Positions 16,174 through 25,968 of a stretch of DNA of 45,112 bases are shown in pieces. A model generated the notes under the pieces. It was not told the DNA's origin. It did not search any database and worked only from the letters and a program-made list of their open reading frames with translations. Source of the stretch: TTA-H9 sp002071415. GTDB taxonomy: Bacteria > Bacteroidota > Bacteroidia > Bacteroidales > TTA-H9. Position numbers and translations under genes: made by a program. Position 1 is the stretch's first letter; the number at the start of each line of letters is the position of its first letter. The stretch is from NCBI GenBank assembly GCA_035411425.1, contig DAONSX010000016.1, forward strand, positions 1 to 45,112. Reading direction: 5' to 3'.

Positions 16174-19100
16174 CTATTTGCTGATCACGATTCTTCTCAC
16201 TGCATTCAACTGCGTATTGAACAAAGTTACCGTATAAACACCCGAAGGCAGATAACTCAAATCCATCGGCAAAATATGTTTCCCATCGACATAAATCTCA
16301 CTGCTATAAACCCTCAATCCTAAACTATTGAAGATTTCTAAAGTATAGATTCCTGATTTCTGCAACACTAACTCGATGGTAAATCTCCCATCATTGGGAA
16401 TAGGATAAACCTTAAATGAATTATGATCGAGCGAAATCATGCCTTCTATAATTACCAAAATGGTATTGGAAGGTGCTGAACTACAACCATTCAAGGTTAC
16501 AATTACATAGTAATTGCCCGTTTCCGTTGCAGTATAGCTTTGTCCAGTAGCGTCCGGAATGGGAACTCCATTCAAATACCATTGATTGCCTTCCGGTGCA
16601 CTGCTTGTTAAAGTATAATTCGACACCGTAATGGTAGGAGTAGGAGGAATGGGATTCACAGTAACAAAGAATTCGGGTGAAGAAATACCATTGCCGCAAG
16701 CATTTGTCCCATATACCGAAATATTACCAGAAACAGCGTTTTCACTAAAACTTACCTTGATGGAATTGGTATTTGCACCTGCCGTTATGCTTGCACCCAC
16801 CGGCAAACTCCATACATAACCCGAAGCATTAGCTATAGGAGCAACTGAATAGGTAACATTTGTGGCACCCTGGCATACATTCGGATGCCCAGCAATTGTA
16901 CCGGCTACTCCTGGTAAAGGTTTCACAATTACAGCCAAAAAAGAAGGCACACCTAAACCACAACCATTCATCCCTGCTACACTTACTTCGCCAGAAATGG
17001 CATTCGAAGCAAAATTTACCGTAATAGTGTTGCTTCCCTGACCAGAAACTATGGTTGCTCCTCCTGGAACAGTCCATTGATATGAAGTAGCATTGAGAAT
17101 ATTCCCTACTGAATAAACTACTCCGCTTTCCCCAGCACAAACCTCACCTGAACCAGTTATTGCTCCTGCCGCATTAGGCAAAGGCTGTACAAATATCGTC
17201 TTACTATATGGCCCTGGCATCATGCACCCCTGTGGACTTACATACGAAACACTGATGGATTGTAATCCCGTCGTATTCCATATTACTCTTAAATTCGCCG
17301 TCCCCTGACCACTATATATCGACCCACCTGAAGAAACAGTCCACTGATAATTGCTCATACCTGCCTCAGTAAAATAATCATAATAATTCGGACTCAAACA
17401 GGGATTAGCCGGTCCATTGATAGAAGGCGTCGGAGTAGGATTTACCGTAACATTCAAAACACTCGGACTCGATGCCGTACATCCCGAGGCATTTATGTAA
17501 TTCACACTTACAGTTTGTGCACCACTACCATTCCAATTCACTGTTATAGCATTCGTACCTTGACCTCCAGTAATATTGCCACCTGACGATACTGCCCAAA
17601 CATAATTGGTCATCCCCGACTGTGTGGTGTAATTTACTCCTGTACTTCCTTGGCACAAATTAGTATTACCCGAAATGGTTGGCGTTGGCAAGGCATTTAC
17701 CGTTACATTGTATGTAGCCGGTGTACTTGCAGAACATCCCGCAGCATTTGTATATGTTACCGTGACATTCTGCCCTCCAGCCGTGTTCCATGTTACCGTT
17801 ACCGAATTGCTCCCCTGACCAGCTGTAATAGTACCACCTGCAGATACAGTCCATGTGTAGTTGCTCATGCCTGTCTGAGTAGTGTATACATTCCCAGACG
17901 TACCTGCACAAACAGTCGCAGGACCACTAATGGTTGGAACTGGCCTCGGATTTACGGTTACAGCCAGAGATGAAGAAGCTCCACTCCCACAACTATTTGT
18001 GCCGTATACTGAAACATTCCCTGAAACCGCACTGGCACCATAACTTACGGTAATAGTATTGGTATTAGCGCCAGCTGTAATGGTTGCCCCACTTGGAACA
18101 GTCCATGAATATCCCGTTGCATTGACAATGGCAGCAACTGTGTAAACATTCCCTGTGCTCGATTGACATACACTTGTTGGCCCACTAATTGCTCCTGCGG
18201 CTCCTGGCATTGGACAACCCGTCAAAAATGTCATATCGTTCCCATAAGCCGTACCTGCTACATTTACAGCCTTTACCCTGTAATGATAGGTAATACCAGG
18301 ATTCAAACCGGTTAAATTGGCCGATACATCAGTTGGAGTTAAACCTGTAACCGTATTGGGCGTTGCATTAATCGTATTCCCATAAGCTGTAGTAGTCCCC
18401 CATTCAAAGGTTACCGTCGTATTGGAATTGTTTGCCGTAACCGTCCCATTTAAAGTAGCTGAATTGGCAGTAATACTGGTCGCTGCATTGGTTACAGCAA
18501 CAGGTGGCGCCGCAGCTGTGGTAAAGGTCAAATTATCTCCATAAGTCGTTCCACCTTCATTTGTTGCTTTTACTCTGAAATTATATAGGGTATTAGGCAT
18601 TAATCCCGTTATACCAGCACTTACAGGTGTTACAACACTTCCACTTACTGGACTCTGAACCGCTGTTACCGTGTTCCCATAAGAAGTCGTCAATCCCCAC
18701 TCGAATTCAACCGTTGCACTTCCACCATTGGCATTCACCGTACCATTTAAGGTCGCCGCCGAGGAAGTAATGGAGGTAGCAGCTTCAGTAGTAACTATAG
18801 GAGGGGGAACCGTTGTAGTAAACGAAACTGTATTCCCATATACCGTTAAACCTCCCATAGTAACACCTCTGGCTCTAAAATAATATGTGGTGGAAGGAAG
18901 CAAACCACTAATCCCAGCACTCACCGCAATGGCAGTATTCCCAGTTACCTGAGCAGGACTACCACTTACCGTATTACCTAAGGCAGTAGTCAATCCATAA
19001 TCGAAAAAAGTGTTGAAAGTGGTACCCGCCGCATTGAAGCTTCCATTCAGTGTGGCTGCATTATAGGTAAGGGGAGAAGCCGTTGTGGTAATTACCTGTG

Positions 19101-22100
19101 GATCTTCACCAAATTCATAAGCACCCATATCGGGTGGATTGGTGCGCAATATGCCATTTATGTCATTGGTTACTGTTGAAAGATATACCCCGAGATTATT
19201 CATGGAATTGTTGGTGGGTAAAAGATTGGTGGCAGATGTAAATATTGGGTCTATATTAATGGAGGCTCCATCCTGTCCAGTGGCTGTCTGCCAATCAGTA
19301 AAGCTGGTTTGACCTGCACCCAGATATCCAATAACTCCTGGTGTTCCCGATACATAATAATCGTTATAATTGATGTTCGTCAATATAGCGCTCGTACCGG
19401 CTGCATATATCGCATAAGATTTATCACTTGAAGAGCCTGTGTTATCATAAGTATTCACCAAGATGTTATTTCTGATATCATATCCGCCGGTTCCTGTTCC
19501 AAGATATAAGGCAGCACTAACTGTTGAAGAAGTATATCCCGCATAAGTTCCCGAAAGATTCACGGAATTGTGATAAATATTCGCCCCTCCCGTTGCTCCT
19601 TCGAGACTGATGCCTATTCCCCAATAGGTTAATGAAGCATCCCCTGTACATTTAACATCAGAAACAGCATTATTGATAAGGTTGTAACTCCCATTAGCTT
19701 GGCCGGTGATCACACTGATTCCTCTTGCACCATAGCCTCCAGTGTTACTATTTAGCACAGTACTTAAATTATTCCCAATAATGTTCACTCCAGTGGTGGT
19801 TGAATAAATATATATCCCATAAGGAGTATAATAAGAAGAAGTTGTAATATTGGAAATAACATTATCAGTAATGGTTATATTAGCATTAGCATTCCCCGAG
19901 GAAACCCCAATGCCCCGAGTTGCACTACTGGTATTTGAAACGCCATCAATTATATTATTTTCAATTAAAGTATTCACCGTACCAGTAGCTAACCAAATAC
20001 CAAAGCAATTCGATGCATCGATTGTATTGTTGATATTGCCAATATTATTATTGTTTATAGTAGCTCCATCTACTCCCTGAACATAAATTCCAACCAAACG
20101 AATAGAATTCGTGCCCGAAGCGTTCAAATCATTCTGCTTAATCAACAATCCATTCCCATTACCCGCAGCAACGGCAGCCATGGCATAAATCCCTATATAA
20201 GCCTTCTGAATGCTATTGTTCTGTATGGTAATATTACTGAAATAACCACCCGTTCCATCAGCATTGTAAATAATCACAGCAGTCGAAGTATTCGCTCCAT
20301 TAATGATATTGCAATTTTTGAGGGTAGTATTCGAAGTGGGGGTGGAAGTGGTAGATGCAATCCTAACAACCTGTGGTACAGTCGTAGATAAATTGGTAAT
20401 GGTCATATCACGTGTGGTTCCTCCGGCAGCATTCGAACCATCTATGATGATATAATTGTCCTGAACGTTGAGAACCGGCCCACTGTCAACAGTACCTTGA
20501 ATGGTTGGTGTTACACCGGCATTCGGTTTGATGGTAACTGTATTAGTGCCAGATGGTTTATTTTCATTTTGAATATTAATATTCAGAGAAGAAGTCCCTA
20601 TGTCGAGAGTAACATCATTGAGCAGAAATCTTACCGGACAACTCAAACCGCGATTGTTTAAATCACTGATAGCAGCATTCAAAGTGCTATAAGCACCACC
20701 ACTACCTATGATATAATCACCGCAAAGAGGAGCGCCTACAATTACATAATAGCTAGGAGAGGTAGGAGGTGTAGAGGCGGCTGGAGGATTGGAAGTTAAA
20801 CCCGAAGCACCGACTGAAGGCGAAACCGAAACATTCCCTATATTGTCCTGAGCCACAATATAATATCTTACCGTATCTCCCAATACTACTCCACTACCAA
20901 AAAAAAATGTATAGTTACTCCCTGAAACACTTCCTGGCGTTACTGTGCTATAGGTTCCATTATTTATTTTCCAGTATAATCTTGGCTGCCCTATCCCTGA
21001 AGTGGGAACTCCACTCAAATCCGTTATCGCAACTTCAAAATTTCGATTTATAGTGGAAGGTGTGTTGAGTAAAGGAGTATATGAAATTAAAGGTCCTTTA
21101 ATATCGAGTAGGATAAAATTACCCTCGTCGGCTCCAATATCAGGTGTAGAAGAATTGCGCAAATCCCCATCGAAGTCGGTGGTTATAGATGGTGTAGTAA
21201 CAGGTTTCCCTCCGCTCTCCATTTGAGTGGGTACAGTAGTTTTCAAATGAAGATCATACGGGCTAGTGGAAACATTGACAAAAGGAGACAACTCGGTAAC
21301 AGAGCTAATATCGCGTGGAGCAACAAAAGCTTTGTATTGATCTAAAGTTTGAAGAGAATTTGTTCCATCATAGAAAATGAGATTACTCGCTGAAGGCGTA
21401 CCGGCGTAAAAATTATTGTTATTAGAGGTAACAGAATAAGATGTAAGCGTAGTCGAGGATCGACGATAAGCAACCGTTAAACCTGTGCCATTAGGTGTCG
21501 AATTATTCACAAAAATGTTGTTAATCATCTCAATAACAGGAGTTGTTGAAACACTCACCGCAGACGACCCAAAATTAGTTCCTGTGCTTGTTGCATCTAA
21601 ATAAACAGTGTTATAATATAGCCCAATACTTGAACCCCCCGAAATATAAATTCCAACCAATCCAATGGTACTCCCTGAAAAAGGCACTTTAAGTTCACCC
21701 ACTATGTTATTAAAAACATAGTTGGTAGTTGCCCCGGTAATATAAATTCCATCCATTGTTACACTCGTGGCATTGGAAAAGAGTTTATTTACCTGGTTGT
21801 TGTAAACTTGACTAATACCCGTACCTGCATCATATATACCATATACACTTGATCCCGAGGTAGTTATATCAGAAATAATATTATTGTAAACATTTGGGTT
21901 AGTTCCAGTAAATCGAAGTGCATAAACTGCTCCTCCAACATTTACATGATAAAAAATGTTATTATAAATGTTGTTGTCAATTGTAGAAAGTAAGTAATAA
22001 CCATAGGTTGAGCCCGTACCTCCTATCCAGTTGCTCAGTATGTTCCCCGAACAAGTTCGAGTAGATACACTCGTCGAAGTATAAGAATAAATTCCATACA

Positions 22101-23313
22101 AGGAACTTGAACCTGTTACGGTGATATTGCTGAAATTATTGTTTTGTATATTCTCTGAACCAGAAGTGGGAGATCCTAAGTTGTAATAACAATAAAACGA
22201 ACCACTTGCACCAGTCCGATTGATGCTCCCACTTATGGAATTGTTATTGATATTCACTTCGGGAGTACCATTACTGGCGTAAATGAGATACACAGTCCCC
22301 GTAGAAGAAAGCGTTCCGGCAGCAAAGGTATTATTGTTGAAGGCTTCACTGGTAACTGTATTTGCATTATAAATAAAATAAGTTAACGATGAAGCCGAAT
22401 TATTTGCCAAGGTAAAGGCATTATAATTCCCTTTGACTATTCCACTTACTGTAGAATAAAATACCCCATAAAGGGTTGATCCATGCGTGGCACTGGTTAT
22501 CGTGTTGTATTCAACCGTCGGATTGTTTACATAAATAAAGTAAATACCATAAGTTGCCGAAACATTCCCACCTCCAAAATTGGTAATGGTATTCTCCGCA
22601 CCCAATTGCCCAATGGTAATGTCCGAATCGTAAAAACCAGTAGCACTTGAACCTCTAATGTAAATTCCCGCATGTACATTGGTAATGGTATTCCCACTTA
22701 TAACAATATTGGAATTAATACCTGAGGTGGAAGTAACCGTAACCCCTGTTACTGCTGAAGGAGAGGTTGGCCCATTGCTTATATAAATGCCAATGACATA
22801 AGCACTCGTTCCCTTGGTCATCGTAACTGTAGAATTCTTAATGGTTACATATTGACACCCATCCGTCCCTGAAGGCTTGAATGTGTAATAACCATACTCT
22901 ATTCCCTGATTATTAGCCGTAAGGTCAATTCCATTAAAAGTGATATAGTCGGTACCGCTTAATTTGATGATGGCATCACCATCAGCACTTAAACTTGAAG
23001 TAGATATTGTACCAGCATCCATCCGTGTAATTAAAGGATTAGCCCCTGTACCGCTCTTTTGAAACACAATAGGCGCAGTAGACGTTCCTGTCGCAGTAAT
23101 CGTAAGCGTAGTTGTCGCACTTTCTGTGTGTCCAGCCAGTACATTGAATGTAACCCCAGGAGCAACAACTCCTGAAGTATTGAGTGCATCAATTGCAGCC
23201 GCAATAGTGGCATAGTTGCCTCCTGAACCTACAGTATAAGTTCCTGATAACTGACTCCAGAGAGAACCAGATACCAACAGCAACACAAAAAGAAGAGTAA
23301 TTGGTTTTTTCAT
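16174..23313 (-). CDS. Giant T9SS-exported surface protein (beta-helix, FN3, PKD-like)
   Basis: A 2379-residue secreted protein. It has a signal peptide (MKKPITLLFVLLLVSGSLWS), two right-handed beta-helix regions (about residues 25-700 and 880-1340, rich in Asn/Gly/Thr/Ile with repeated N-N-x-I turns), and an Ig-like domain between them. Three fibronectin-type-III-like repeats follow (about 1350-1620; AATLNGxxxAxG...FxxGxTT). Then come six PKD-like repeats (about 1625-2220; SGPxxVCxGxxGxxYTV...YxWTVxxGxxI), an Ig-like module, and a type A T9SS sorting domain (YPIPNDGRFTIEL to RRIVISK) at the end. It is probably exported and anchored by the type IX system, whose genes are not in this window. 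Such proteins may bind or degrade polysaccharide or act as adhesins; no catalytic site is recognised. Confidence 0.9.
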   Translation of the reverse strand: MKKPITLLFVLLLVSGSLWSQLSGTYTVGSGGNYATIAAAIDALNTSGVVAPGVTFNVLAGHTESATTTLTITATGTSTAPIVFQKSGTGANPLITRMDAGTISTSSLSADGDAIIKLSGTDYITFNGIDLTANNQGIEYGYYTFKPSGTDGCQYVTIKNSTVTMTKGTSAYVIGIYISNGPTSPSAVTGVTVTSTSGINSNIVISGNTITNVHAGIYIRGSSATGFYDSDITIGQLGAENTITNFGGGNVSATYGIYFIYVNNPTVEYNTITSATHGSTLYGVFYSTVSGIVKGNYNAFTLANNSASSLTYFIYNANTVTSEAFNNNTFAAGTLSSTGTVYLIYASNGTPEVNINNNSISGSINRTGASGSFYCYYNLGSPTSGSENIQNNNFSNITVTGSSSLYGIYSYTSTSVSTRTCSGNILSNWIGGTGSTYGYYLLSTIDNNIYNNIFYHVNVGGAVYALRFTGTNPNVYNNIISDITTSGSSVYGIYDAGTGISQVYNNQVNKLFSNATSVTMDGIYITGATTNYVFNNIVGELKVPFSGSTIGLVGIYISGGSSIGLYYNTVYLDATSTGTNFGSSAVSVSTTPVIEMINNIFVNNSTPNGTGLTVAYRRSSTTLTSYSVTSNNNNFYAGTPSASNLIFYDGTNSLQTLDQYKAFVAPRDISSVTELSPFVNVSTSPYDLHLKTTVPTQMESGGKPVTTPSITTDFDGDLRNSSTPDIGADEGNFILLDIKGPLISYTPLLNTPSTINRNFEVAITDLSGVPTSGIGQPRLYWKINNGTYSTVTPGSVSGSNYTFFFGSGVVLGDTVRYYIVAQDNIGNVSVSPSVGASGLTSNPPAASTPPTSPSYYVIVGAPLCGDYIIGSGGAYSTLNAAISDLNNRGLSCPVRFLLNDVTLDIGTSSLNINIQNENKPSGTNTVTIKPNAGVTPTIQGTVDSGPVLNVQDNYIIIDGSNAAGGTTRDMTITNLSTTVPQVVRIASTTSTPTSNTTLKNCNIINGANTSTAVIIYNADGTGGYFSNITIQNNSIQKAYIGIYAMAAVAAGNGNGLLIKQNDLNASGTNSIRLVGIYVQGVDGATINNNNIGNINNTIDASNCFGIWLATGTVNTLIENNIIDGVSNTSSATRGIGVSSGNANANITITDNVISNITTSSYYTPYGIYIYSTTTGVNIIGNNLSTVLNSNTGGYGARGISVITGQANGSYNLINNAVSDVKCTGDASLTYWGIGISLEGATGGANIYHNSVNLSGTYAGYTSSTVSAALYLGTGTGGYDIRNNILVNTYDNTGSSSDKSYAIYAAGTSAILTNINYNDYYVSGTPGVIGYLGAGQTSFTDWQTATGQDGASINIDPIFTSATNLLPTNNSMNNLGVYLSTVTNDINGILRTNPPDMGAYEFGEDPQVITTTASPLTYNAATLNGSFNAAGTTFNTFFDYGLTTALGNTVSGSPAQVTGNTAIAVSAGISGLLPSTTYYFRARGVTMGGLTVYGNTVSFTTTVPPPIVTTEAATSITSSAATLNGTVNANGGSATVEFEWGLTTSYGNTVTAVQSPVSGSVVTPVSAGITGLMPNTLYNFRVKATNEGGTTYGDNLTFTTAAAPPVAVTNAATSITANSATLNGTVTANNSNTTVTFEWGTTTAYGNTINATPNTVTGLTPTDVSANLTGLNPGITYHYRVKAVNVAGTAYGNDMTFLTGCPMPGAAGAISGPTSVCQSSTGNVYTVAAIVNATGYSWTVPSGATITAGANTNTITVSYGASAVSGNVSVYGTNSCGSGASSSLAVTVNPRPVPTISGPATVCAGTSGNVYTTQTGMSNYTWTVSAGGTITAGQGSNSVTVTWNTAGGQNVTVTYTNAAGCSASTPATYNVTVNALPTPTISGNTNLCQGSTGVNYTTQSGMTNYVWAVSSGGNITGGQGTNAITVNWNGSGAQTVSVNYINASGCTASSPSVLNVTVNPTPTPSINGPANPCLSPNYYDYFTEAGMSNYQWTVSSGGSIYSGQGTANLRVIWNTTGLQSISVSYVSPQGCMMPGPYSKTIFVQPLPNAAGAITGSGEVCAGESGVVYSVGNILNATSYQWTVPGGATIVSGQGSNTITVNFASNAISGEVSVAGMNGCGLGVPSFLAVIVKPLPGVAGTIAGHPNVCQGATNVTYSVAPIANASGYVWSLPVGASITAGANTNSIKVSFSENAVSGNISVYGTNACGNGISSPEFFVTVNPIPPTPTITVSNYTLTSSAPEGNQWYLNGVPIPDATGQSYTATETGNYYVIVTLNGCSSAPSNTILVIIEGMISLDHNSFKVYPIPNDGRFTIELVLQKSGIYTLEIFNSLGLRVYSSEIYVDGKHILPMDLSYLPSGVYTVTLFNTQLNAVRRIVISK

Positions 23314-23793
23314 AAGAGGTTGATTTTAAAATGATTATGGAATGGAATGCTATTAAGTTAAAGGGAAAGAAAAAGTAAATTATTGGATAGTTATACTAAA
23401 AAATTGGCGATAAAAGTAAGCCATTAAATTGGATTTGTCAATAGTTTTAGAAAAAAATTTATAAAAAAACAAGATTTTGAAGATGAAATATCAGAACATT
23501 GGAAAATAATAAATTAACGAAAGTTGCTTACAGGATATCAAATAATAGCAGACAATAAGCACATCCACACCAGGCATCCCTCTCGGCGTCCGAAATAAGT
23601 TAGTCATTATTGCCGGCTTTCCTCTTTTAATCACCATCCATTTTTAATCACCATCCATCTTGCACTATATATCACCTGATCACAGAACTCTTATCCCGCC
23701 ATACTTTTTTCTTTTCGGGAATCACCATTCCCCCATCTCACAAATTAGCAAAGATGATAAAAAAATCACACCATTGTAATTTATCGACTTGGC
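23314..23793. other. Intergenic between giant protein and S46 peptidase genes
   Basis: No coding sequence is supported. On the minus strand TACTTTTA (23418-23411) is one base off the -7 consensus and could serve the giant protein gene, with a leader of roughly 90 nt. A 17-bp tandem duplication lies at 23625-23658. A 6-bp stem hairpin near 23718 is not followed by T on the strand where a terminator for the S46 gene would be needed. Confidence 0.4.
23625..23658. repeat. 17-bp perfect tandem duplication
   Basis: The unit TTTTAATCACCATCCAT occurs twice head to tail (23625-23641 and 23642-23658) in the gene-free region. It looks like a recent slippage event, with no functional indication. Confidence 0.8.
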
Positions 23794-25953
23794 TTACCGC
23801 TCGTACTCAATTTTCAGCTCACGCATTATATGATTACTCCGGGCATATTTATCGATAAGAAACAATACGTAGCGAATATCCACATTAATGGTACGTTGAA
23901 GTTCAGGTTCATAAGCAATATCACCGCTCATAGCCTCCCAATTCCCATCGAATGCCAGCCCAATTAATTCTCCTTTCCCATTTAAAACTGGACTCCCACT
24001 GTTTCCACCCGTAATATCATTATTGGTAAGAAAACAAGCAACAACAGTATCGTTTTTATAATAAGGCGAAAAGTCCTTACGGTTAAAAACCTCTTTCAAT
24101 CGTTGAGGAATTTGAAAATCAGGATTCGAAGGTTCTTCTTTTTCCAAAATCCCGAAATGTGTCGTAAAATAACTATACTCGATAGCATCGGCCGCCTGAT
24201 AATCCAATACCTGACCATAGGTAAGACGCATGGTTTGATTGGCATCGGGATAGAACGGATTACCAGCTCCCATTTGCTGAATGCCTTCCATATATAGCCG
24301 TTTGCTTCTTTTTAATTGATCTTTAGCCTGAATGTTCATTGCTTCGATTTTCCTGCTGATTTCTCTAAAAGCCAGGGCAAGCTGATAGACAGGATCATCC
24401 TTAAGGGATGAAGCTGAGGGATTTAACAGAAATTTCGAAAAAGCTTCCATACTCGAAAACATCGATTTTTCATACACTTCATCTGCATATTTGTCCCACT
24501 GGCCTTTATATTTTTTATTGGCATTCGAAAGAATGTTCGGAATGAAACCAGGGTCTATGTCATTATAATACATATTCATCATAGCAGCAAAAAGTTTCTT
24601 ATCCGTTGCAAGGTCGAAGTTTTTGAAGAAAGAATCACCCATTCCCTTGGCGTTAGTATGAAGATTGGCTGCGTTAATGTCTTTACTATCTTTCATCTCA
24701 GTAGAAGCAAGGGATGCGAATCGAGAAGCAAAGGCAATGATTTCAGGGCCAAAGGCAGCCTCTCTGATGTAAACGCTAGGTTTTGCCGTTTGGTTGAGTA
24801 GTCTGTAGGCCTGTTCAAAGCTATCGAGAACTTCACCATATCTGTTAAATCGGTAAGTATCGGCCGCTATCCACTCGGCAAATTCCTTTTCCTGTTGTTT
24901 TTTCTTTTCATAGATTTTTAATCGTTTCAGACCCTTGTTTTGGCCGATGTAATATTTCCAATAATTAGAAATGCTAGCGTATTTGGCAGCATATTTTATT
25001 CTGATTTCATCGCTCGTTGCCATGCTGTTTCGAATGATTTCGAGTTTCTTGTCGCGTATTTTTACTATGGAAGGATTTGTGATATTCAAAGCCTGATCCA
25101 CTCCCCAAGAAGTAATGTATCGGTCGGTACGACCTGGATAGCCCATAATCATGGTAAAATCTCCTTCTTTAATCCCTCCGGCATTAATAGTAAGGAATCG
25201 ATTGGTTTTCAGAGGAATATTATTTACCTGATAGGTAGTAGGTTTTCCGCTTGGGCTAGTATAAATTCTAAAGACGGAAAAATCGCCCGTATGCCGAGGC
25301 CACATCCAGTTATCGGTATCTCCTCCAAATTTTCCTATTGCAGTAGGAGGAGCTCCCACCAGGCGAATATCTTTATAAGATTGATATACAAAAAGATAAA
25401 ACTGATTCCCGGCATAAAACTCTTTCACAACTCCACCCAACCCGTCCTGAGCCGGAATAGCCTCGAGAATATGTTTCTCATTGATTTTCAAAACGGAATC
25501 ACGCTGAGTTTCGGGCATTTCTTCATCAACTCCTTCGAGCATATCATGTGTAACATCCTGAACAAACATAAGAAATTGGACCGTGAGACCAGATATTGGG
25601 ATTTCTTCCTTGTAACTTCTTGCCCAGAAACCTTCCTTCAAATAATCGTTTTCAACGGAACTCGAACTCTGAATCGCCCCAAAACCACAATGATGATTGG
25701 TAAAAACCAAACCATCTGCCGATACGACTTCGCCCGTGCATCCACGGCCAAAAATTACTATGGCATCCTTCAGGCTCGAATGGTTAATGCTGTAAATATC
25801 TTCGGCCGAAAGCTTAAGCCCCATGGATTGCATGCGTACAATCTGAAGCTGATCGAGTAAATAAGGAAGCCACATTCCTTCATCAGCATAAAGGCCAGTA
25901 CAAAAAACACAACAAGCTATCAGGGTTAAATACAGTTTTTTAATAAAAATCAT
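23794..25953 (-). CDS. S46 family dipeptidyl-peptidase (DPP7-like)
   Basis: A periplasmic or surface serine peptidase releasing dipeptides from oligopeptide N-termini. It has a signal peptide (FIKKLYLTLIACCVFCTGLY) and then DEGMWLPYLLDQL at the mature end, as in P. gingivalis DPP7/DPP11. The catalytic His is in VFTNHHCGFG, the Asp in DNWMWPRHTGDFSVFR, and the Ser in TGGNSGSPVLNGKGE. The S1-pocket position that is Arg in acidic-specific DPP11 reads FDGNWE here, so Gly points to the DPP7-type hydrophobic preference. The first in-frame codon is TTG (25959); the ATG at 25953 gives 719 residues. It follows mannose-1-phosphate guanylyltransferase by 15 bp on the same strand. Confidence 0.93.
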   Translation of the reverse strand: MIFIKKLYLTLIACCVFCTGLYADEGMWLPYLLDQLQIVRMQSMGLKLSAEDIYSINHSSLKDAIVIFGRGCTGEVVSADGLVFTNHHCGFGAIQSSSSVENDYLKEGFWARSYKEEIPISGLTVQFLMFVQDVTHDMLEGVDEEMPETQRDSVLKINEKHILEAIPAQDGLGGVVKEFYAGNQFYLFVYQSYKDIRLVGAPPTAIGKFGGDTDNWMWPRHTGDFSVFRIYTSPSGKPTTYQVNNIPLKTNRFLTINAGGIKEGDFTMIMGYPGRTDRYITSWGVDQALNITNPSIVKIRDKKLEIIRNSMATSDEIRIKYAAKYASISNYWKYYIGQNKGLKRLKIYEKKKQQEKEFAEWIAADTYRFNRYGEVLDSFEQAYRLLNQTAKPSVYIREAAFGPEIIAFASRFASLASTEMKDSKDINAANLHTNAKGMGDSFFKNFDLATDKKLFAAMMNMYYNDIDPGFIPNILSNANKKYKGQWDKYADEVYEKSMFSSMEAFSKFLLNPSASSLKDDPVYQLALAFREISRKIEAMNIQAKDQLKRSKRLYMEGIQQMGAGNPFYPDANQTMRLTYGQVLDYQAADAIEYSYFTTHFGILEKEEPSNPDFQIPQRLKEVFNRKDFSPYYKNDTVVACFLTNNDITGGNSGSPVLNGKGELIGLAFDGNWEAMSGDIAYEPELQRTINVDIRYVLFLIDKYARSNHIMRELKIEYER

Positions 25954-25968
25954 ATTCAAGATCTTTGA

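Noticed and set aside
15918..16184. 88-codon frame between the coiled-coil lipoprotein and the giant gene.
   Set aside because: It runs through the terminator hairpin and has no recognisable features.
16174..23313. Recurrent short sequences in the giant gene that might be taken for a CRISPR array.
   Set aside because: They follow codon-level FN3 and PKD-like protein repeats, with no constant repeat-spacer pattern.
23715..23735. GGGAAT/ATTCCC hairpin as terminator of the S46 peptidase gene.
   Set aside because: On the minus strand it is followed by A-rich, not T-rich, sequence, and the stem is only 6 bp.
24940..25860. 306-codon open frame antisense to the S46 peptidase.
   Set aside because: It mirrors the codon pattern of the well-supported peptidase and has no domain features.
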